NCBI RefSeq assembly: GCF_002939945.1
Contig: NZ_MDEB01000007.1
Location: forward strand, 226,193-290,192
DNA from: Xanthomonas arboricola pv. populi
Lineage (GTDB): Bacteria; Pseudomonadota; Gammaproteobacteria; Xanthomonadales; Xanthomonadaceae
Length of the DNA: 64,000 bases
Reading direction: 5' to 3'
The number at the start of each line of letters is the position of its first letter. Position 1 is the first letter of the stretch. Shown piece after piece: positions 62,145-64,000 of the stretch. Made by a program: the position numbers and the translations under genes. The notes under the pieces are model-generated. The model was not told where the DNA came from. It made no database searches and saw only the letters and a list, made by a program, of their open reading frames with translations.

Positions 62145-63170
62145 ATGTCGACCCAACTTAGAACCCAAGTCCCCTTCTCTGGAATGGACGACACCGCGAC
62201 CGAGCTGCTTGAGCGTCTTGCCGAGCTGACGCCGCTGAAAACCTGGGTGCTTGCCGAGGTCAAGAACGATCACTGGATCATCCGTGGCTGCACCGACGCC
62301 TCCTTCGGGTTGAAGGTCGACCAGTCCTTGAGTTGGTCCGAGTCGGTGTGCCGCAGCATGATCGTCATGGGCGGCCCGCAGTTCGCCCCCGACTTGCAGA
62401 AAGTCGAACACCTGGCCCAGTCCGCCGTGGCGACACGGCTGGGTATCGCAAGCTATCTGGGCGTGCCCATTCGAATCCCTGGCAAAGTTGAGGGAATGCT
62501 TTGCGGACTGGACAACCGGGTCGTCGACGACAAACTCGAGCACCTCTTGCCGTTGGTTGAAACGTTTGGACGGGTCCTGGCCGGATCGTGGGCCCAGCAC
62601 CTGGCCCAGGTCCAACAACCCCCAGCCGATACGCATGTCCTGCAAAACGCAGAAACGTTGACCGGCCTCTACGATCTCGGCACGTTCCGTGATGTCCTGC
62701 AAGCAGCGGCGGATCATCGCCATCGCAACGAGCCAGGCGGCGTATTGCTCTTTGACCTAGGCACCAACAATTCCGGCAATGGCGTTGGGACAGAGCAAGA
62801 TGTCGCGGTGGCCATCGCCCTGCTGAAGCAGGCCACCCGTCCTCAGGACAGCCTGGCACACCTGGCGCACGGAGAGTTCGCCCTGTTTCTGCCTGGCACC
62901 AGCGAAGCCAGGTTGGTGTCGGTCGCCCGGCGTATCCAGTCGTCCTTGAACGCAGAGGGGCTCAGCGTCCAGTGGGGGGCGAGCTGGTTCAAAGAAATGC
63001 AGCAGCTCAACAACATCGATGAGCTCATCAAAGTAGGTCACCTGCCAAGCGCCAGTCTGGCTGGAAGCGATGAGCACCCGATCCCATCGCCGAGCCCCAC
63101 AGGAGCGAGCGAAGCCTCACAAGCCGCGGGCACGCGAGGCAATGACAGCGGAACCAACACCTGCGGGTAA
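62145..63170 (+). CDS. GAF plus degenerate GGDEF-domain protein
   Basis: The 341-residue protein begins with a GAF domain (about 15-150, with LGIASYLGVPIRIPGKVEGM) and continues with a GGDEF-like fold (LTGLYDLGTFRDVLQAAADH, LLFDLGTNNSG). The active-site GG(D/E)EF position reads AHGEFALFLPG and the metal-binding Asp pattern is altered, so diguanylate cyclase activity is unlikely. It may bind a small ligand or GTP and act as a regulator. No signal peptide or membrane span is seen. The Ser/Pro-rich tail is probably disordered. Confidence 0.8.
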   Translation: MSTQLRTQVPFSGMDDTATELLERLAELTPLKTWVLAEVKNDHWIIRGCTDASFGLKVDQSLSWSESVCRSMIVMGGPQFAPDLQKVEHLAQSAVATRLGIASYLGVPIRIPGKVEGMLCGLDNRVVDDKLEHLLPLVETFGRVLAGSWAQHLAQVQQPPADTHVLQNAETLTGLYDLGTFRDVLQAAADHRHRNEPGGVLLFDLGTNNSGNGVGTEQDVAVAIALLKQATRPQDSLAHLAHGEFALFLPGTSEARLVSVARRIQSSLNAEGLSVQWGASWFKEMQQLNNIDELIKVGHLPSASLAGSDEHPIPSPSPTGASEASQAAGTRGNDSGTNTCG

Positions 63171-63323
63171 GGAAAATACTTACAGCTACGTTCTTCTATT
63201 GCCGATTGCGGATTGAGGCTTTTCCCTCAATGATGGCGTGTCACTCGGCGAGCATCGACAGCCGATCGTCTGACACTGATGTTGGACGAACGTAGGTGCC
63301 TGCCCCATCAAGGAGGATCGCTA

Positions 63324-63557
63324 TTGGGCGTCACCGCAATTCGGCACGTTGGCGATTACCTGCTCACGGCCCACAGCATTCCGTGCGAAGGAAAGTTCCT
63401 GCCGGAGCTGCTGATTTCCAAGCCCGGCGGCATCACGTTGCACCGATACCAACTTCGAAGCGTCGCCTTTGCTGATCAAAGCGCCGCGTATGACTACGCC
63501 AGGCGCTGGATGGCTGCCTGCCATGTGTCGAGCACGGGCTCGGTTAGCACACCCTAG
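63324..63557 (+). CDS. Small protein of unknown function
   Basis: The 77-residue product is not recognised. The TTG at 63324 was chosen because a near-perfect AAGGAGG lies at 63310-63316, seven bases upstream; a longer frame to 63279 lacks such a site. It contains FLPELLISKPGGITLHRYQL and AAYDYARRWMAA and is probably a compact alpha/beta protein without membrane spans. Confidence 0.55.
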   Translation: MGVTAIRHVGDYLLTAHSIPCEGKFLPELLISKPGGITLHRYQLRSVAFADQSAAYDYARRWMAACHVSSTGSVSTP

Positions 63558-63575
63558 CAACAGGCAGGCCTACGA

Positions 63576-63872
63576 TTACTGTCTCGTCTGCGGGAAGCAG
63601 CGCTCGATCCGAGTGCCCCATGCTGCCAGCTGTTCGAGTGTGTAAACCTCGATCGGCTTCGCCGTTGTCGATAAGGCTTTGCTTTGCGCTACCGTCGCCA
63701 CCAAGGATGACGACAGGCGGTCCCAGCAACGCATCAGTATTGCAGGAGCCGGATGCGAGGCAAGCAAGGCCTCAAGCACCGCGTCTTGAGCCACTCTTGC
63801 CGCCTGCAGGTCACTCAGTGCATCCGCCACTGCCACCATCCATTGCGCGCGCAACTGCTCCATTTCTTCCAC
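63576..63872 (-). CDS. Small helical protein of unknown function
   Basis: The 98-residue product is Ala-rich and predicted all-helical (MEEMEQLRAQWMVAVADALS, LEQLAAWGTRIERCF). No domain is recognised. The start is GTG at 63872 or ATG at 63863. It faces the previous small gene tail to tail, 18 bases apart. Coding status is moderately supported by composition and the paired layout only. Confidence 0.5.
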   Translation of the reverse strand: MEEMEQLRAQWMVAVADALSDLQAARVAQDAVLEALLASHPAPAILMRCWDRLSSSLVATVAQSKALSTTAKPIEVYTLEQLAAWGTRIERCFPQTRQ

Positions 63873-64000
63873 AGTGCTTAGTCGGAAGCAGATAGCCTAG
63901 CCGGATCGGCTGCCATTGGTGATATCCATCGTCAGTTATCGGCAACGCGCCTGTGTCGACTCCCCGTAAAATTGATCCATCCATAACTAGAGGTCTCCGG

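Overview
The window is GC-rich, densely coding DNA from a Gram-negative proteobacterium. The best guess is a gammaproteobacterium of the Xanthomonadaceae/Lysobacterales type. The grounds are TonB/ExbBD and outer-membrane proteins, AdhC/Gfa formaldehyde detoxification, a BigR-type sulfur operon and an IS5-family remnant. No rRNA, tRNA or CRISPR array was seen. The sequence looks like an accessory chromosomal region with many LysR-controlled catabolic and detoxification modules; family assignments come from reading the proteins, not from database searches.

Layout. 1-2.4 kb: a possible FNR/ANR box, an orphan ATP-synthase epsilon-like gene and a DASS-type anion transporter, followed by an IS5 transposase remnant. 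3.2-5.5 kb: two exported proteins, one of them a chimera carrying the tail of an alpha/beta hydrolase found elsewhere in the window. 5.8-7.0 kb: a CynX-type MFS transporter. 7.3-10.1 kb: three overlapping genes with two dynamin-like GTPases (leoABC-like). 10.2-17.8 kb: an aromatic catabolic cluster (aryl-alcohol dehydrogenase, salicylaldehyde-type dehydrogenase, MetA-type outer-membrane protein, catB, catC, catA, salicylate hydroxylase) with a divergent LysR regulator at 18.1 kb. 19.3-23.4 kb: an SDR, an exported carboxylesterase and an exported GH1 beta-glucosidase. Together these could take a salicin-like plant glucoside to catechol and muconolactone.

23.8-33.2 kb: Gfa and class III AdhC with a divergent LysR, a tautomerase, an alpha/beta hydrolase, an NADP-binding reductase with a divergent LysR, a cupin, an ABM-domain protein and an MFS exporter. 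33.3-42.7 kb: exbB-exbD-tonB-ECF sigma-FecR-TonB receptor-M16 protease on one strand. A shared two-block promoter motif precedes both exbB and the receptor gene. This looks like a self-contained, surface-signalled uptake system, possibly for a protein or peptide cargo that the M16 protease cleaves.

43.2-47.7 kb: a LysR-controlled set of reductase, isochorismatase-like hydrolase, DoxX, LigB-type dioxygenase and esterase. 47.9-57.9 kb: an OmpR/QseC-type two-component system, then an RND efflux operon with MipA and MlaA; PmrA-like direct-repeat boxes precede both the regulator and the efflux genes. 58.0-61.5 kb: a BigR-type repressor divergent from a persulfide dioxygenase, a split YeeE/YedE transporter, a DUF442 sulfurtransferase-like protein and a TauE/SafE exporter. 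61.6-64.0 kb: a broken LysR gene, a GAF plus degenerate GGDEF protein and two small unknown genes.
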